Counted from the first letter of the stretch, positions 34,889 to 44,996 are shown. The stretch is 64,000 nucleotides of DNA from Pelagibius sp028280305 (GCF_965233615.1 NZ_OZ247495.1); one strand, 5' to 3'. Notes: generated from the sequence alone by a model not told the origin. Made by a program: numbers and translations.

Positions 34889-35155
34889 CCTGTCCTCTGT
34901 CCCCCGCCTGCTGATGCGCCGCAAATCCGGACGCCGCCTGGGATACGGCCCGCTTTATGGCGCCGGTTCCCGAAAGGCCGGGCATTATCCGGGCTCGCCT
35001 CCGGCGAGGCAAGCGATCCCGGCGGCGGAAAAGGCCGGGAATCCGCCAAAACCCGGTTATGAAGGAAGCGTTTACAATCACAGGCTAAGCTTCGTGCTAG
35101 ATTTGGGGGCTCCGGCAGCTTTGACGGTCCCGGCCAGGACGTATTGGAAGGCTTG

Positions 35156-35890
35156 ATGAAGGTCCGTAACACAGGCTCTACGGCGCCCATTACCGGCGCT
35201 TCCGCCGTGCAGGTGGGCAACGCCTACCGCAAGGCGGATGCGGCGGCGACCCGCCCGGTAGCGGAGCCGGAAGACGTGGCGACGGTGATGGGTATCCCCG
35301 AATCCGAGCTCACGCCCAAGGTCCGTCAGGCGATTCAGCAACTGATGGTGGAAGTCTACGAGCTGCGCCAGGAGCTGGATGCGGCCAAACAGCGCGTCGG
35401 CTACCTGGAACAGCTTGCCGATCAGGACACCCTGGCGCCGGTCCTGAACCGCCGTGCCTTTATCCGGGAGCTGTCGAGAATGTCGGCCTTCGCCGAACGC
35501 TACGGCGCGGCCGGCAGTGTCCTCTACTTCGATGTCAACGGCATGAAGCAGATCAACGACGGTCACGGCCATGCCGCCGGCGACGCGGCCCTGAAACGGG
35601 TGGCGGAGGTGCTGCTGAAGCACACCCGTGCCTCCGACATCGTGGGGCGTCTGGGCGGTGATGAGTTCGGCGTTATTCTCGCCCAGTCGGATGAGGCCAG
35701 CGCCAGCGCCAAGGCCGAGAAGCTGGCCCAGGCGATAGCTGTCCAGCAGATCGACTGGAACGGTACCAGCCTCAGCCTTTCGGCCGCCTACGGGGTTCAT
35801 CCGCTGTCGGCCGATCAAAAGGTCGACGAGGCCCTGGATGCCGCCGACCGGGCCATGTATGCCAACAAGCGCGAAACCGCGCGGGACTGA
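35156..35890 (+). CDS. GGDEF domain protein, probable diguanylate cyclase
   Basis: A 244-residue soluble protein that probably makes cyclic di-GMP. An N-terminal part of about 85 residues includes a short coiled coil (QQLMVEVYELRQELDAAKQR) that may dimerise the protein. It is followed by a full GGDEF domain with DTLAPVLNRRAF, YFDVNGMKQINDGHGHAAGD and the catalytic loop RLGGDEFGVIL. The classic RxxD inhibitory site is not evident before the GGDEF loop (the residues are HTRASDIVG). GGAAGG lies five bases before the ATG; an in-frame TTG precedes it directly. Confidence 0.92.
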   Translation: MKVRNTGSTAPITGASAVQVGNAYRKADAAATRPVAEPEDVATVMGIPESELTPKVRQAIQQLMVEVYELRQELDAAKQRVGYLEQLADQDTLAPVLNRRAFIRELSRMSAFAERYGAAGSVLYFDVNGMKQINDGHGHAAGDAALKRVAEVLLKHTRASDIVGRLGGDEFGVILAQSDEASASAKAEKLAQAIAVQQIDWNGTSLSLSAAYGVHPLSADQKVDEALDAADRAMYANKRETARD

Positions 35891-35970
35891 CCGCCCCACC
35901 TTCTGCGCCATCTGCGGGTACCGCCGTCAGGCCTCCTTGCGGATCGAACTGCCCAAAGCGTGAATCCGCT

Positions 35971-36177
35971 CTAGGCGATAATGTCGGGCAGCAGGGCGTC
36001 TTCCAGTTTCAGGATCTGGTCTTTCAGGGACAGCTTGCGCTTTTTCAGCCGCTGCAGCTGCAGCTGGTCGAAAGGCAGGGTTTCCGAAAGGTGGGCGATC
36101 ACGTCGTCAAGGTCGCGATGCTCAGACTTGAGCTCCGCAAGCTTGCGGCGCATTTGTTCGAAATCCGGTTGATCCAT
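35971..36177 (-). CDS. YdcH/DUF465 family small protein
   Basis: A 68-residue, highly charged helical protein. Two amphipathic helices make a coiled-coil hairpin: FEQMRRKLAELKSEHRDLDD and LQLQRLKKRKLSLKDQILKL. The pattern of a Lys-rich second half ending in LKDQI is typical of DUF465. Its role is unknown. A second, shorter member of the family is at 40411-40581. Confidence 0.88.
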   Translation of the reverse strand: MDQPDFEQMRRKLAELKSEHRDLDDVIAHLSETLPFDQLQLQRLKKRKLSLKDQILKLEDALLPDIIA

Positions 36178-36387
36178 GGCGCTCTGGGGCGTTTTGACGG
36201 AGGGTGATTATAACGCTTTGGCCGGCTTTGGGGGAGTCCCCAGGGCAGCGGTCCGAACGGCCTTTTGCCACCCCCGGATTGCCTTCCGGCACCGGCGGCG
36301 CAAGCTGCTATAGTCTGTCCGGAAAGGCAAGCGCCCCCTCGACAGGCAGATATCGGGCGTACTTAGGGGCTGACAGGGGAATCGTAG

Positions 36388-37478
<1,091 letters not shown>

Positions 37479-37482
<4 letters not shown>

Positions 37483-38048
37483 ACCCCACGCCGACTATGG
37501 ATGCCTTGGCGGCTGGCAACGCGCCGGAGAATCCCTTCTGGGATTTCTCGCTCGCCGCCTATGAGCGCAGCGGTGTGGCGGAAGCCTGTCTCGACCTGCA
37601 GGAGCGTTACGGCATCGACGTGAACCTGCTGCTCTTTTCCGCCTGGGCCGGGCACTGCGGGCACAGTCTCGGCGCCAACGAAATGGCCGGGCTGATCGCC
37701 GCGGCGGCGGCTTGGCAGGTGGAGGTGGTGCGCCCTCTGCGCAGCGTCCGGACCTGGCTGAAACGGCAGGACCACCTGCCCGAGGATTTCGGGCTGCGCG
37801 AACAGACGAAGGCGCTGGAGCTGCAGGCCGAGATGCTGGAACAGCTTCTGCTGCATCGGCATCTGACCCTGGAGACCGGTGACGCCATGCCGCCGGACCC
37901 GCGTCGCGTCGCCGCCAACATGCGGCTCTACCTCGCCAGCTTCGCGCCCAAGCCCAGCGATGCCGACATGGCCGATCTTGCCGTGATCCTGCGCGGCGCC
38001 TGTCCCGAGACGACACCCCTGGAGGCGATCTGGTCTTTGGGGAATTAG
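37479..38048 (+). CDS. TIGR02444/DUF2390 family protein
   Basis: A 189-residue protein of unknown function recognised by ENPFWDFSLAAYERSGVAEA and LQERYGIDVNLLLFSAWAGH, hallmark segments of the TIGR02444 family. It is predicted all-helical and cytoplasmic. A 4-base overlap with pfkA gives translational coupling, but the biochemical link is unknown. Confidence 0.85.
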
Positions 38049-38082
38049 CGCAACACTGATAGATGGATCTGGGTGGTGGATT

Positions 38083-38676
38083 GTGAGCAGGGCAGTCAGA
38101 TACTATCTTCTTTGCGCAGTGGTCGTGGTCGCCGCCGTGATTGGCGCGGATTGGTTTCTCGTTCGCTATCCCGGCGGTCATGTCTGGCTGATTCTTATCG
38201 GATTGTTGTTCTTCCTGCCCGGCCGGATCTCCGCTTTCTGGCTCAAAGATCTGTATCGCTGCCGGCGCTTCTATGATCTGGAGCGCTATCCCGAAGCGAT
38301 TGACAGTGGCAACCGATTCCTGAAAACGCTGGAATCGGAGCCCTGGCGCCGAAAGCTCATCTACCTCACCTGGTCGTTGTACACCTGGAACGTCGAAGCG
38401 ATGACGCGCAATAACCTTGGTGCCTCGTTCATGATGTCAGGGAAGTTTGATCCGGCTCGCCAAGAGTTGGCGGCGGCGATTGCTCTTGATCCGGGTTATG
38501 CCTTGCCCTTTGCCAACCTCGCGGCAATCGAAGCGGCAGTGGGCAATCACTCCGAGAGTAAGCGTCTTACCCTGATTGCCGAGAAGAACGGCTACTCCGG
38601 CACAAAGGCGGAAAAACTCGCGGACAGAGTAAGTGCGGTCTATGCGCAGATTCAGACCGCTTCCCTGAATCCCTAG
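38083..38676 (+). CDS. Membrane-anchored TPR-like protein
   Basis: A 197-residue protein starting at GTG (38083), with two adjacent N-terminal membrane helices (about 6-24 and 33-50) and a cytoplasmic helical region. Residues about 60-85 (YDLERYPEAIDSGNRFLKTL) and 110-150 (NNLGASFMMSGKFDPARQEL, then AIALDPGYALPFANLAAIEA) look like two TPR units. Function unknown; probably a membrane-tethered scaffold. Confidence 0.75.
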   Translation: MSRAVRYYLLCAVVVVAAVIGADWFLVRYPGGHVWLILIGLLFFLPGRISAFWLKDLYRCRRFYDLERYPEAIDSGNRFLKTLESEPWRRKLIYLTWSLYTWNVEAMTRNNLGASFMMSGKFDPARQELAAAIALDPGYALPFANLAAIEAAVGNHSESKRLTLIAEKNGYSGTKAEKLADRVSAVYAQIQTASLNP

Positions 38677-38705
38677 GATAGCGGCGTCCAGCGCGCCGTC
38701 TTTGC

Positions 38706-38993
38706 TCAGCCAGTCAGGAAACTCAGCCTCGCATCCGTTCTTGATGGGGAGATCTCCAGTATCTCCGCTTCCACCACCTTCTCTGCGACAAAAGGATCAG
38801 CCGCCACTCTGTCTTGCAGATCCGATTGCGATGTGTTGTGAGCCAGGATGCCGCCGCCAAGACTGGGCTGAAGGCTGCCGGTCAGCAGGAAAACGCCGTC
38901 GTCAAACCCGCGCTGGATCCAGTCTTTATGGCCTTCCATGAATCGGCCGGCGTCACCCTTATTCTCCGAGAATTTCAGCATTACGATGAACAT
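38706..38993 (-). CDS. YciI family protein
   Basis: A 95-residue dimeric alpha/beta barrel protein. The YciI pattern is visible: MFIVMLKFSENKG, then FMEGHKDWIQRGFDDGVFLL with the conserved histidine, GSLQPSLGGGILAHN, and DPFVAEKVVEAEILEI near the C-terminus. It is downstream of a MarR regulator on the same strand, with a copy of the regulator's probable operator in between. The reaction is unknown. Confidence 0.88.
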   Translation of the reverse strand: MFIVMLKFSENKGDAGRFMEGHKDWIQRGFDDGVFLLTGSLQPSLGGGILAHNTSQSDLQDRVAADPFVAEKVVEAEILEISPSRTDARLSFLTG

Positions 38994-39134
38994 CAGATCA
39001 GGTCTCCCGTTGAGGAATGTTTGCCTGAAATGGCGGATGGCAATCGCAGGCGGCCGGAGCGGCGATGCGGCGGCGCCACGCGGACTTCAATGCAGGGGTT
39101 CGATTTTGAGGGCTCAACATTCTCAACTGTATTT

Positions 39135-39146
39135 TTCATATATGTA
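39135..39146. promoter_or_regulatory. Probable MarR operator upstream of yciI-like gene
   Basis: TTCATATATGTA matches the perfect palindrome TTCATATATGAA at the MarR start in 11 of 12 positions. It lies about 140 bases before the YciI start, in a notably AT-rich stretch. Confidence 0.5.
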
Positions 39147-39167
39147 GTATCCAGCTAAAAGAACCGG

Positions 39168-39611
39168 CTACTTGACCGCCGAGAGTGCAGTCTGAAGCGC
39201 CGCAGGATCCATGCCGCTCAAGGTCTTTGCCAGTGCGGCCTGGACCTTCGTGACCTCTTTCGCCCCCGCTGCCTGGCGCTCGGCCCCAAGCGGCGTCACC
39301 GCCGCCCGGATCGCCCGGCGGTCCTGCGGATCTTCTACCCGCTGCACCAGGCCATCGGCCTCGAGCCGGTCCATGAGCTGTGTGATGTTGGAGCGCACGC
39401 AGCTCATTTTCTGTGCACATTCGCTGAGGCTGAGCGGCTCTCCCGCCTCGACCAGATGTAACAGCATCCCGAACTTCGTGAGCGTCAGGCCGACCGGTGC
39501 CAAGGCCTCCTCCAGGCGCTGCTCGACGGCGCGTCCGGCGTTGACAATGGAAAACATGAGCTGGCGATCCCGATCCTTCCGGCCGCCGCGCCTGGTTCGA
39601 TTTTGCTTCAT
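39168..39611 (-). CDS. MarR family transcriptional regulator
   Basis: A 147-residue dimeric winged-helix regulator. Visible are the dimerisation helix LMFSIVNAGRAVEQRLEEAL, the recognition region LSLSECAQKMSCVRSNITQL and the wing DGLVQRVEDPQDRRAIRAAV (conserved D-x-R-D/R pattern). A cysteine in the recognition helix (SCVRS) could make it thiol-responsive (inference). A palindrome overlaps its own start codon, suggesting autorepression; a second copy lies before the YciI gene downstream. Confidence 0.92.
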   Translation of the reverse strand: MKQNRTRRGGRKDRDRQLMFSIVNAGRAVEQRLEEALAPVGLTLTKFGMLLHLVEAGEPLSLSECAQKMSCVRSNITQLMDRLEADGLVQRVEDPQDRRAIRAAVTPLGAERQAAGAKEVTKVQAALAKTLSGMDPAALQTALSAVK

Positions 39612-39618
39612 ATATGAA
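39607..39618. promoter_or_regulatory. Palindromic operator overlapping the marR start codon
   Basis: TTCATATATGAA is a perfect 12-base palindrome that contains the ATG start codon of the MarR gene (39609-39611 on the opposite strand). With the near copy at 39135-39146 it defines a likely MarR-binding sequence. Confidence 0.55.
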
Positions 39619-39722
39619 TTATATAGACATGATATAAAATTCAGTCAATCCGCAGCTTCAGTCGTTGACCTTGCTAGCCGTCGCAGGCGCTTGCCGCCCC
39701 GAATAGAGCTTGGAGGCGCTGC

Positions 39723-40319
39723 TCAGCCGCGCAGCGGCCGTACCTTGCCGGTCTCTTCGCCCCAGCGCTGCACCTTGCCGCTGTCGAGGCCGAAGAGGTC
39801 CAGCACCCGCCCCACGGTGTGGTCGACCATCTCGTCGATGGTTTCGGGGTTGGCATAAAAGCCGGGCACCGGCGGTGCGATGACCGCACCCATTTCCGAA
39901 AGTGAGAGCATGGAGCGCAGGTGGCCGGTGTGCAGCGGCGTCTCGCGCAGCATCAGCACCAGGCGGCGGCGTTCCTTCAGCACCACATCGGCGGCGCGGG
40001 TCAGCAGATTGGAGGTGACGCCGGAGGCGATCTCCGACATCGAGCGTACGGAGCAGGGGGCCACCACCATGCCCAGGGTCTGGAAGGAACCGCTTGAAAT
40101 CGCTGCGCCGACGTCGCCGACGGGGTAGCTGACATCCGCCAGGGCGGTGACCTCGGCCACCTTCAGATTGGTCTCATAGGCGATTGTCAGCTCCGCGGCC
40201 TTGGAAAGCACCAGGTGGCTTTCCACCGGCAGATCGCGCAGGGTTTCCAGCATCCGCACGCCATAGCGAACACCGCTTGCACCGGAAATACCGACAATCA
40301 ACCTGGAGGTGCTATGCAT
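39723..40319 (-). CDS. ubiX: UbiX family flavin prenyltransferase
   Basis: Makes prenylated FMN, the cofactor of UbiD decarboxylases in ubiquinone synthesis. The 198-residue protein shows LIVGISGASGVRYGVRMLET (FMN-binding), the conserved VVAPCSVRSMSEIASGVTSN and ERRRLVLMLRETPLHTGHLR. The ATG at 40319 is preferred over an upstream TTG without a ribosome site. No ubiD is in the window. Confidence 0.94.
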   Translation of the reverse strand: MHSTSRLIVGISGASGVRYGVRMLETLRDLPVESHLVLSKAAELTIAYETNLKVAEVTALADVSYPVGDVGAAISSGSFQTLGMVVAPCSVRSMSEIASGVTSNLLTRAADVVLKERRRLVLMLRETPLHTGHLRSMLSLSEMGAVIAPPVPGFYANPETIDEMVDHTVGRVLDLFGLDSGKVQRWGEETGKVRPLRG

Positions 40320-40410
40320 AAGTCTACTAACCCTTTGGGTTGCGATTATTTGCAAAATGACGAAATTACGTCTATTCTGGAGTCGTACCTATGGCTCATT
40401 GGAGGTCCGA

Positions 40411-40581
40411 ATGACAGCGGATGAGCGTGTTTCGTCATTGCTTTCCAAGCACGCGGCTATCGACCATGCAATTGACGAGGAAAACCAACGGCCGCATCCC
40501 GACGACCTGCGTATTCATGAACTTAAACGCGAGAAGCTCCGGATCAAGGACGAAATCGCAGGTCACGACAGCCATGCCTAG
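40411..40581 (+). CDS. Small DUF465 (YdcH-like) protein
   Basis: A 56-residue helical protein starting at ATG 40411, ten bases after TTGGAGG. The sequence MTADERVSSLLSKHAAIDHA followed by RIHELKREKLRIKDEIAGHD has the DUF465 helical-hairpin pattern. The longer open frame from 40309 lacks support. It is divergent from ubiX and followed by a strong terminator at 40743. Confidence 0.8.
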   Translation: MTADERVSSLLSKHAAIDHAIDEENQRPHPDDLRIHELKREKLRIKDEIAGHDSHA

Positions 40582-40742
40582 CAAGACTCCCTTACGAAGC
40601 CTCAGCCGCAGGTCCTGATACCGGGGCGCCGATCAAACGGCCGCCAGGCAGGCGCGTGTCAGGGGCAGGTACGACCAGACCTGATTTGCCCAGGCATGAC
40701 TAACGGAAAATGATTTGGGACAGGCAGGCTGACTCGGGATTG

Positions 40743-40791
40743 ACCGCGTCCCCCGCCCTCATAATGAGGCATCGGGGGGCGCGGTTTTTTT
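40743..40791 (+). terminator. Rho-independent terminator
   Basis: A long two-part stem: ACCGCG plus CCCCCG pairs with CGGGGG plus CGCGGT, with an inner hairpin CCTCAT/ATGAGG, then seven T. It ends + strand transcription after the DUF465 gene, and may also block reading into the GtrA gene on the other strand. Confidence 0.85.
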
Positions 40792-40834
40792 GATGCAGGG
40801 CGCCCCTCCCTGGGCTGCGATGCAAGATGATGGA

Positions 40835-41218
40835 TTAGAATATCCATATCTTGCTGATGGCGAAGGATACGGATGGAATGACGATGACTGCCAAGGCCAG
40901 TTTTAACGTGTCGTGCCAGGGTGTGTAAGCATCCAGTGTTAACGCGAGGCACGTGCTGACGGCGGTTGCGATCATGGCGACCGCAAAAAATCGCACAGCC
41001 GTTGGCAGGACTCGCTTTGCACTCCGGAATGTCCAAAAGTAGTGACCGCTGAACGAGACAAAGAAGGCGGCGAGAAAGGCCATCGCATTGGCGAGAGGTA
41101 CCGAAAGGTCAAGTGTTCGCATCAAGGTGAGGGCCACAATGAAGTGCCCGGCGGTTGCTGATGCGCCGACGATGCCAAAGCGTAGTAGCTGGAAGAGCCC
41201 GGTCTGCAAAGGCTGCAC
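40835..41218 (-). CDS. GtrA family membrane protein
   Basis: A 127-residue protein with four membrane helices, of the GtrA family thought to flip or present polyprenyl-linked sugars. LLRFGIVGASATAGHFIVAL and AFFVSFSGHYFWTFRSAKR (the conserved F-x-x-x-x-x-W-x-F region) are diagnostic. It is the last gene of a cluster with a GtrB-like GT2 enzyme and a GT39 enzyme, a set that adds a sugar to an envelope glycan outside the inner membrane. Confidence 0.92.
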   Translation of the reverse strand: MQPLQTGLFQLLRFGIVGASATAGHFIVALTLMRTLDLSVPLANAMAFLAAFFVSFSGHYFWTFRSAKRVLPTAVRFFAVAMIATAVSTCLALTLDAYTPWHDTLKLALAVIVIPSVSFAISKIWIF

Positions 41219-41221
41219 TTC

Positions 41222-41413
41222 TCAATAGCGGTGGCAGACGCAGAAGACCGACCGGCCCGCCAAACGGCTGAAGAAGCCGGACCCGGCGCCGGCATCGAGC
41301 ACCTTGTGTCCACCAGGCTCAGGCATCCACGCGGAGAGCGCCTCAGCCTTGGCGCGGTAGTACCAGTGCTTGTGGAATGCCTCGCCGAGGATCGCTTCTT
41401 CTTTCAGGTCCAT
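41222..41413 (-). pseudogene. Truncated SAM-dependent methyltransferase remnant
   Basis: A 63-residue frame with a good ribosome site (GAGGAAAG) holds only the start of a class I methyltransferase: a leader WYYRAKAEALSAWMPEPGGH and motif I KVLDAGAGSGFFSRL. It stops where roughly 150 further residues would be expected, 3 bases before the GtrA start. An internal deletion that removed most of the gene is the simplest explanation. It lies between the GT39 and GtrA genes of the same operon, so an ancestral cluster probably encoded a methylating step. Confidence 0.7.
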
Positions 41414-41423
41414 TGTCTTTCCT

Positions 41424-43067
41424 CTATTGACAGATCTCGGACCTTGAGCCGTCCGTGAAGCGGTCGAAGCGCGTTACGGTGATGAACCCAGGTCCGGAAC
41501 CTGTCGAACACGAGAACTCACGAGACAGGGACCTACGAACAAGCTGCTCTGGGTCGAAGAGGCGCTCGAAGCGTGTCACCAGCCAGACGGTGTCTGTGTT
41601 TCGAGTGACTTCTGCGAGGGCGGCCAGGGCGCGGTCGTCCATTCCGGGCTCTCCAGCGCCTCCGGCCGGATAGTGATATCCGGGGCCGCGGACCGGATAA
41701 CGGCCGGGCAAGGCATGTGTATCCAGGTTCAAGTCCAACTGTATGTCGTAATACTCAATCGCATTGCCGACGCTGTTCGGCAGGATGATCACCGGTGCAT
41801 CAGGGGCAGAGCTGTTTGCGATCTGTTCGGCTACCTTCCGCCAGGGCCGTTGTTGGTCTCGCCGCTCCTGGGTCGCATTCTGGAAGGAGAAACTCGCGAT
41901 ACTTATGAGGCCGATCGCAAGCAGCATCCGCCACACAGTCGGTGACCTTTTTGGCGGTACGGCAAATGGCGCCGCTGCGCAGATGATCATCCAAGGAACT
42001 TGGACGGGAATGAGCGTGCGCAGCATGAAGACAGGCTGAACAGTGAAGGTCAGCGCCAGCATCAGCAGTACCGGACCGACTGCGGTTGCCAGCAAGAGGC
42101 AGAACGCCCAGCGTAGATCGCGTGATTGAGCGCAAAACCGCCAAGTTGCGGCAAGGCCCAAAACCGCCAAAGGAATCCCGATCATGAGCTGTATCATGTA
42201 CTGAACGAGATGGGTCCCGACGGCGAGCTGCCATTGCCCATAAAGTTGGAGAGCCACCTGAAGCGTCTGCGTGAACGAGGGCGCCTCCAGCCAAAAGTTC
42301 TCGGACACCGACTGCGTCTGCAGCAGCAGCGTCGGAATGTTCACCGCATAGAGCGCAAGCACCAAGATGGCCGCACTTGAGAGGTTCGCGAACAGTGGTA
42401 AGCGATGGCCGGCCTGCGATATCCACCAGGCAATCAGAACAACGCCGATGACGCCCGTGAAGACCACACCAAGGTTGTGCATCCACATCAGCATCGCCAT
42501 GCCGGTTCCGAGACCGGCGTAGGCAAATACCGCTGTGCGGTCCCAGTCGGCCAACCGGAAAAGTGAACGGCGAGACCTTGCCGGGTGAACGAGGATCCAC
42601 AATGCGGAGGTCAGTGTCAGGCTCATGCCAAACACCAGGAACGCATAGGGCCGCGCTTGCTGCGCATATTCCTGCTGCACGGAAGAGACGGCAAACAGAA
42701 AACCGGCTGTGGCGGCCAGAGGCAGCTTGTGCCTTGAAGGTGCTGCAATGTAGCTGGCAAGGGCGACCATCGGAACCGTCGCAAGGCTCACCAAGGCCGA
42801 CAGAAGCCTTAAGGTAAACTCGTCGGAACCCAGGCTGCGCCATAGCTTGAGCAGCGAATAATAAAGAGGCGGATGCGTTTCGAACTGCGGCACCTCACGC
42901 CAGAGATAATGCCAGGTTCGATCGGAGAACCAGACACTGTAGGCCTCATCGAGCCAAAGTGCCCTGTCGCCAAGGAACATAAGACGGATGCCCAGGCCGA
43001 CGATGATGATTGCAGCGAATATCAGCAGCCAGCGCTGGTCTCTTGCCCCGCGTAGCGCAAGCATCAC
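41424..43067 (-). CDS. Glycosyltransferase family 39 protein (ArnT/PMT-like)
   Basis: A 547-residue polytopic membrane glycosyltransferase using polyprenyl-phosphate sugars at the periplasmic face. The first loop holds the acidic motif RALWLDEAYSVWFSDRTWHY, as in GT39 enzymes, followed by the conserved PPLYYSLLKLWRSLGSDEF. Ten or more membrane helices follow, then a soluble C-terminal domain. It overlaps the GT2 gene upstream by 4 bases. It would use the lipid-linked sugar made by that GT2 enzyme and handled by GtrA. Confidence 0.9.
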   Translation of the reverse strand: MMLALRGARDQRWLLIFAAIIIVGLGIRLMFLGDRALWLDEAYSVWFSDRTWHYLWREVPQFETHPPLYYSLLKLWRSLGSDEFTLRLLSALVSLATVPMVALASYIAAPSRHKLPLAATAGFLFAVSSVQQEYAQQARPYAFLVFGMSLTLTSALWILVHPARSRRSLFRLADWDRTAVFAYAGLGTGMAMLMWMHNLGVVFTGVIGVVLIAWWISQAGHRLPLFANLSSAAILVLALYAVNIPTLLLQTQSVSENFWLEAPSFTQTLQVALQLYGQWQLAVGTHLVQYMIQLMIGIPLAVLGLAATWRFCAQSRDLRWAFCLLLATAVGPVLLMLALTFTVQPVFMLRTLIPVQVPWMIICAAAPFAVPPKRSPTVWRMLLAIGLISIASFSFQNATQERRDQQRPWRKVAEQIANSSAPDAPVIILPNSVGNAIEYYDIQLDLNLDTHALPGRYPVRGPGYHYPAGGAGEPGMDDRALAALAEVTRNTDTVWLVTRFERLFDPEQLVRRSLSREFSCSTGSGPGFITVTRFDRFTDGSRSEICQ

Positions 43068-44119
43068 CGGGCCTCTTCGGAGAGGCTCTTTTCCGGTCGC
43101 TCTTCAATCCCGAAGGTATCGCGCACGATGTAAAGCGGTCGTTGGCGGACCTCAATAGCGATACGGCCAATGTACTCGCCGAGGATGCCGATCGAGATTA
43201 GGTTCAACGCGCCAAGGATCAGGATCAGCGTGATGAGTGAGGCATAGCCCGGCACATCCACGCCCGACACCAATGTGCGCCCGACGATGAAAACTGCATA
43301 GCTGATGGCGCAGAGGGCAACACACAGCCCGATGTATGACCAAATGCGCAAAGGCGCCGTTGTTGAGGCGGTGAACCCGTCTATGGCAAAATTCCAGAGT
43401 TGCCAGTATTTCCATTTCGTGGTGCCGGCTGAGCGGGCAGCGCGCTCGTAACTGACTGTCGATTGGCGAAAGCCGACCCAGGAGAACATCCCTTTCATGA
43501 AGCGGCTTCGCTCGGTGAAGTCGTTCAGTACATCGATGACCTTACGGTCAAGCAGACGGAAGTCACCAACGTTGCCCGGGATCTGGTCGGCCGCGAAGCT
43601 GTTGTAGATTCGGTAGAAAGCCTCCGCACTCCAGCGCTTGAACCGGCTGTCCGCTTCCCGACTGCTGCGGACGGCGTTCACGACCTCCGCTCCGGATACC
43701 CAGGCGGCGACCATCTTGCGGATGACCTCTGGCGGATCTTGCAGATCGACATCAATCGGGATCACGGCGTCGCCTGAGACGAACCGCAAGCCCGCTGCAA
43801 TGGCTGCATCTTTTCCGAAGTTTCGGGAAAGCCTTATCAGTTTGACGTGAGGCTCGATCTTGGCGTGCGCCAAAATGCGGCCAATCGTCTCGTCCGTACT
43901 GCCATCATCGACAAACACGATTTCGTGGTCGGCATTGGGTGCCATCAGCAAGAGCGCATCCGCCAGTGCCGGCTGAACGCGCTCCATGAACAGATCGATC
44001 GCGTCCTGCTCGTTGTATACGGGAACGAGAAGGGAAAGTGTTTTCCGTCCGGTGCGACGCTCCGCCCCTTTCAGAGGCGTGGAAAGCGACCTTAAGGGTT
44101 GATGGTGCATCTGCATCAC
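43064..44119 (-). CDS. Glycosyltransferase family 2 protein (GtrB/ArnC/DPM1-like)
   Basis: A 351-residue enzyme making a polyprenyl-phosphate sugar. The GT-A domain shows LSLLVPVYNEQDAIDLFMER, the nucleotide-binding FVDDGSTDET, KDAAIAAGL and the metal-binding DVDLQDPPE. Two C-terminal membrane helices (about 265-290 and 300-325) match GtrB. The start could be any of the first Met codons at 44119, 44116 or 44110. It leads the cluster GT2-GT39-(methyltransferase remnant)-GtrA. Confidence 0.92.
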   Translation of the reverse strand: MMQMHHQPLRSLSTPLKGAERRTGRKTLSLLVPVYNEQDAIDLFMERVQPALADALLLMAPNADHEIVFVDDGSTDETIGRILAHAKIEPHVKLIRLSRNFGKDAAIAAGLRFVSGDAVIPIDVDLQDPPEVIRKMVAAWVSGAEVVNAVRSSREADSRFKRWSAEAFYRIYNSFAADQIPGNVGDFRLLDRKVIDVLNDFTERSRFMKGMFSWVGFRQSTVSYERAARSAGTTKWKYWQLWNFAIDGFTASTTAPLRIWSYIGLCVALCAISYAVFIVGRTLVSGVDVPGYASLITLILILGALNLISIGILGEYIGRIAIEVRQRPLYIVRDTFGIEERPEKSLSEEAR

Positions 44120-44403
44120 AGAGCCTCGGATTAAGGCACAATTCTATGGATTGATATTGCATCGCGACTTCGAACAATTGATTAACATCACCGTGGCAGC
44201 TTCCATCTCCGGTGGTTGTGGAATTTGCTGGAAAGTCAAACAAGGGGCGCGGGGAGGAACGGGAAAGGAATAAATACCCTTTCCTTGCTGCCTTTCGTGG
44301 CCAGCTGGCGAGCAACTGCAGGGCCTGTAAATCGGGAGGACCTGTAGGCCGGGTTTACTCTTTTGGGGGCTCGTGACAGCCCCCCCGAGCCGGATTTGTG
44401 ACC

Positions 44404-44820
44404 CTATAAGGCCTTGGCCTGATCGCGCAGCACGAACTTCTGGATCTTGCCGGTGGATGTTTTGGGCAGGGGGCCGAAGATCACCGTCTTGGGCACCTTG
44501 AAGCCGGCCATGTTGTCGCGGCAAAAGGCGATGATCGCGCTTTCCGCCGCCGTCTCTCCGGGTTTCAGTTCCACGAAGGCGCAGGGCGTCTCGCCCCATT
44601 TCTCGTCGGGGCGGGCCACCACCGCGGCGGCTGCCACCGCCGGGTGGCGGTAGAGCGTGTTCTCGATCTCGATGGAGGAGATGTTCTCGCCGCCGGAGAT
44701 GATGATGTCCTTGGAGCGGTCCTTCAGCTCGATATAGCCGTCGGGATGCCAGACCGCCAGGTCGCCGGAATGAAACCAGCCGCCGCCGAAGGCCTGCTCC
44801 GTGGCGCTGGGTTTTTCAGA
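44404..44820 (-). pseudogene. 3' fragment of acyl-CoA synthetase gene (duplicate)
   Basis: Encodes only the last part of the AMP-binding enzyme found complete at 45868-47514, including RPDEKWGETPCAFVELKPGE and STGKIQKFVLRDQAKAL. The 5' part is missing; sequence identity ends at 44844, and a 1-base deletion near 44810 breaks the frame. The stop differs from the full copy (TTA TAG instead of CTG TGA), so the two ends had different DNA beyond the repeat. No promoter or complete catalytic domain is present, so it is a non-functional remnant. Confidence 0.85.
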
Positions 44821-44844
44821 TAGCCCTTCATCACGATGTTGCCG
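44411..44844. repeat. Left copy of duplicated acyl-CoA synthetase 3' segment
   Basis: This 434-base segment matches 45875-46309 except for three substitutions (one in the ATAGCC/GTAGCC stretch, two near GGCCTGCTCC/AGCCTGTTCC) and one missing G in a G-run at about 44810. Identity stops abruptly at both ends. The copies flank a segment of about 1 kb unlike the rest of the window. Confidence 0.93.
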
Positions 44845-44996
44845 AAGCCAAAAGCTACAAACAGGCCCGAGTTGAGAGTTGGAGCGTCAACAAGAGGTGC
44901 AGTGTCTACCTCTTCTGAGGCGGCGGCGGCGGCGGTGGAGGTTTTACCTGTGTCGGTGGGGGCGGGTTTATGTTTGCCCCCTCATTTACCCCTTTC

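Noticed and set aside
40659..41036. 125-residue - strand frame
   Set aside because: Overlaps the terminator at 40743 and the GtrA gene out of frame; no family features.
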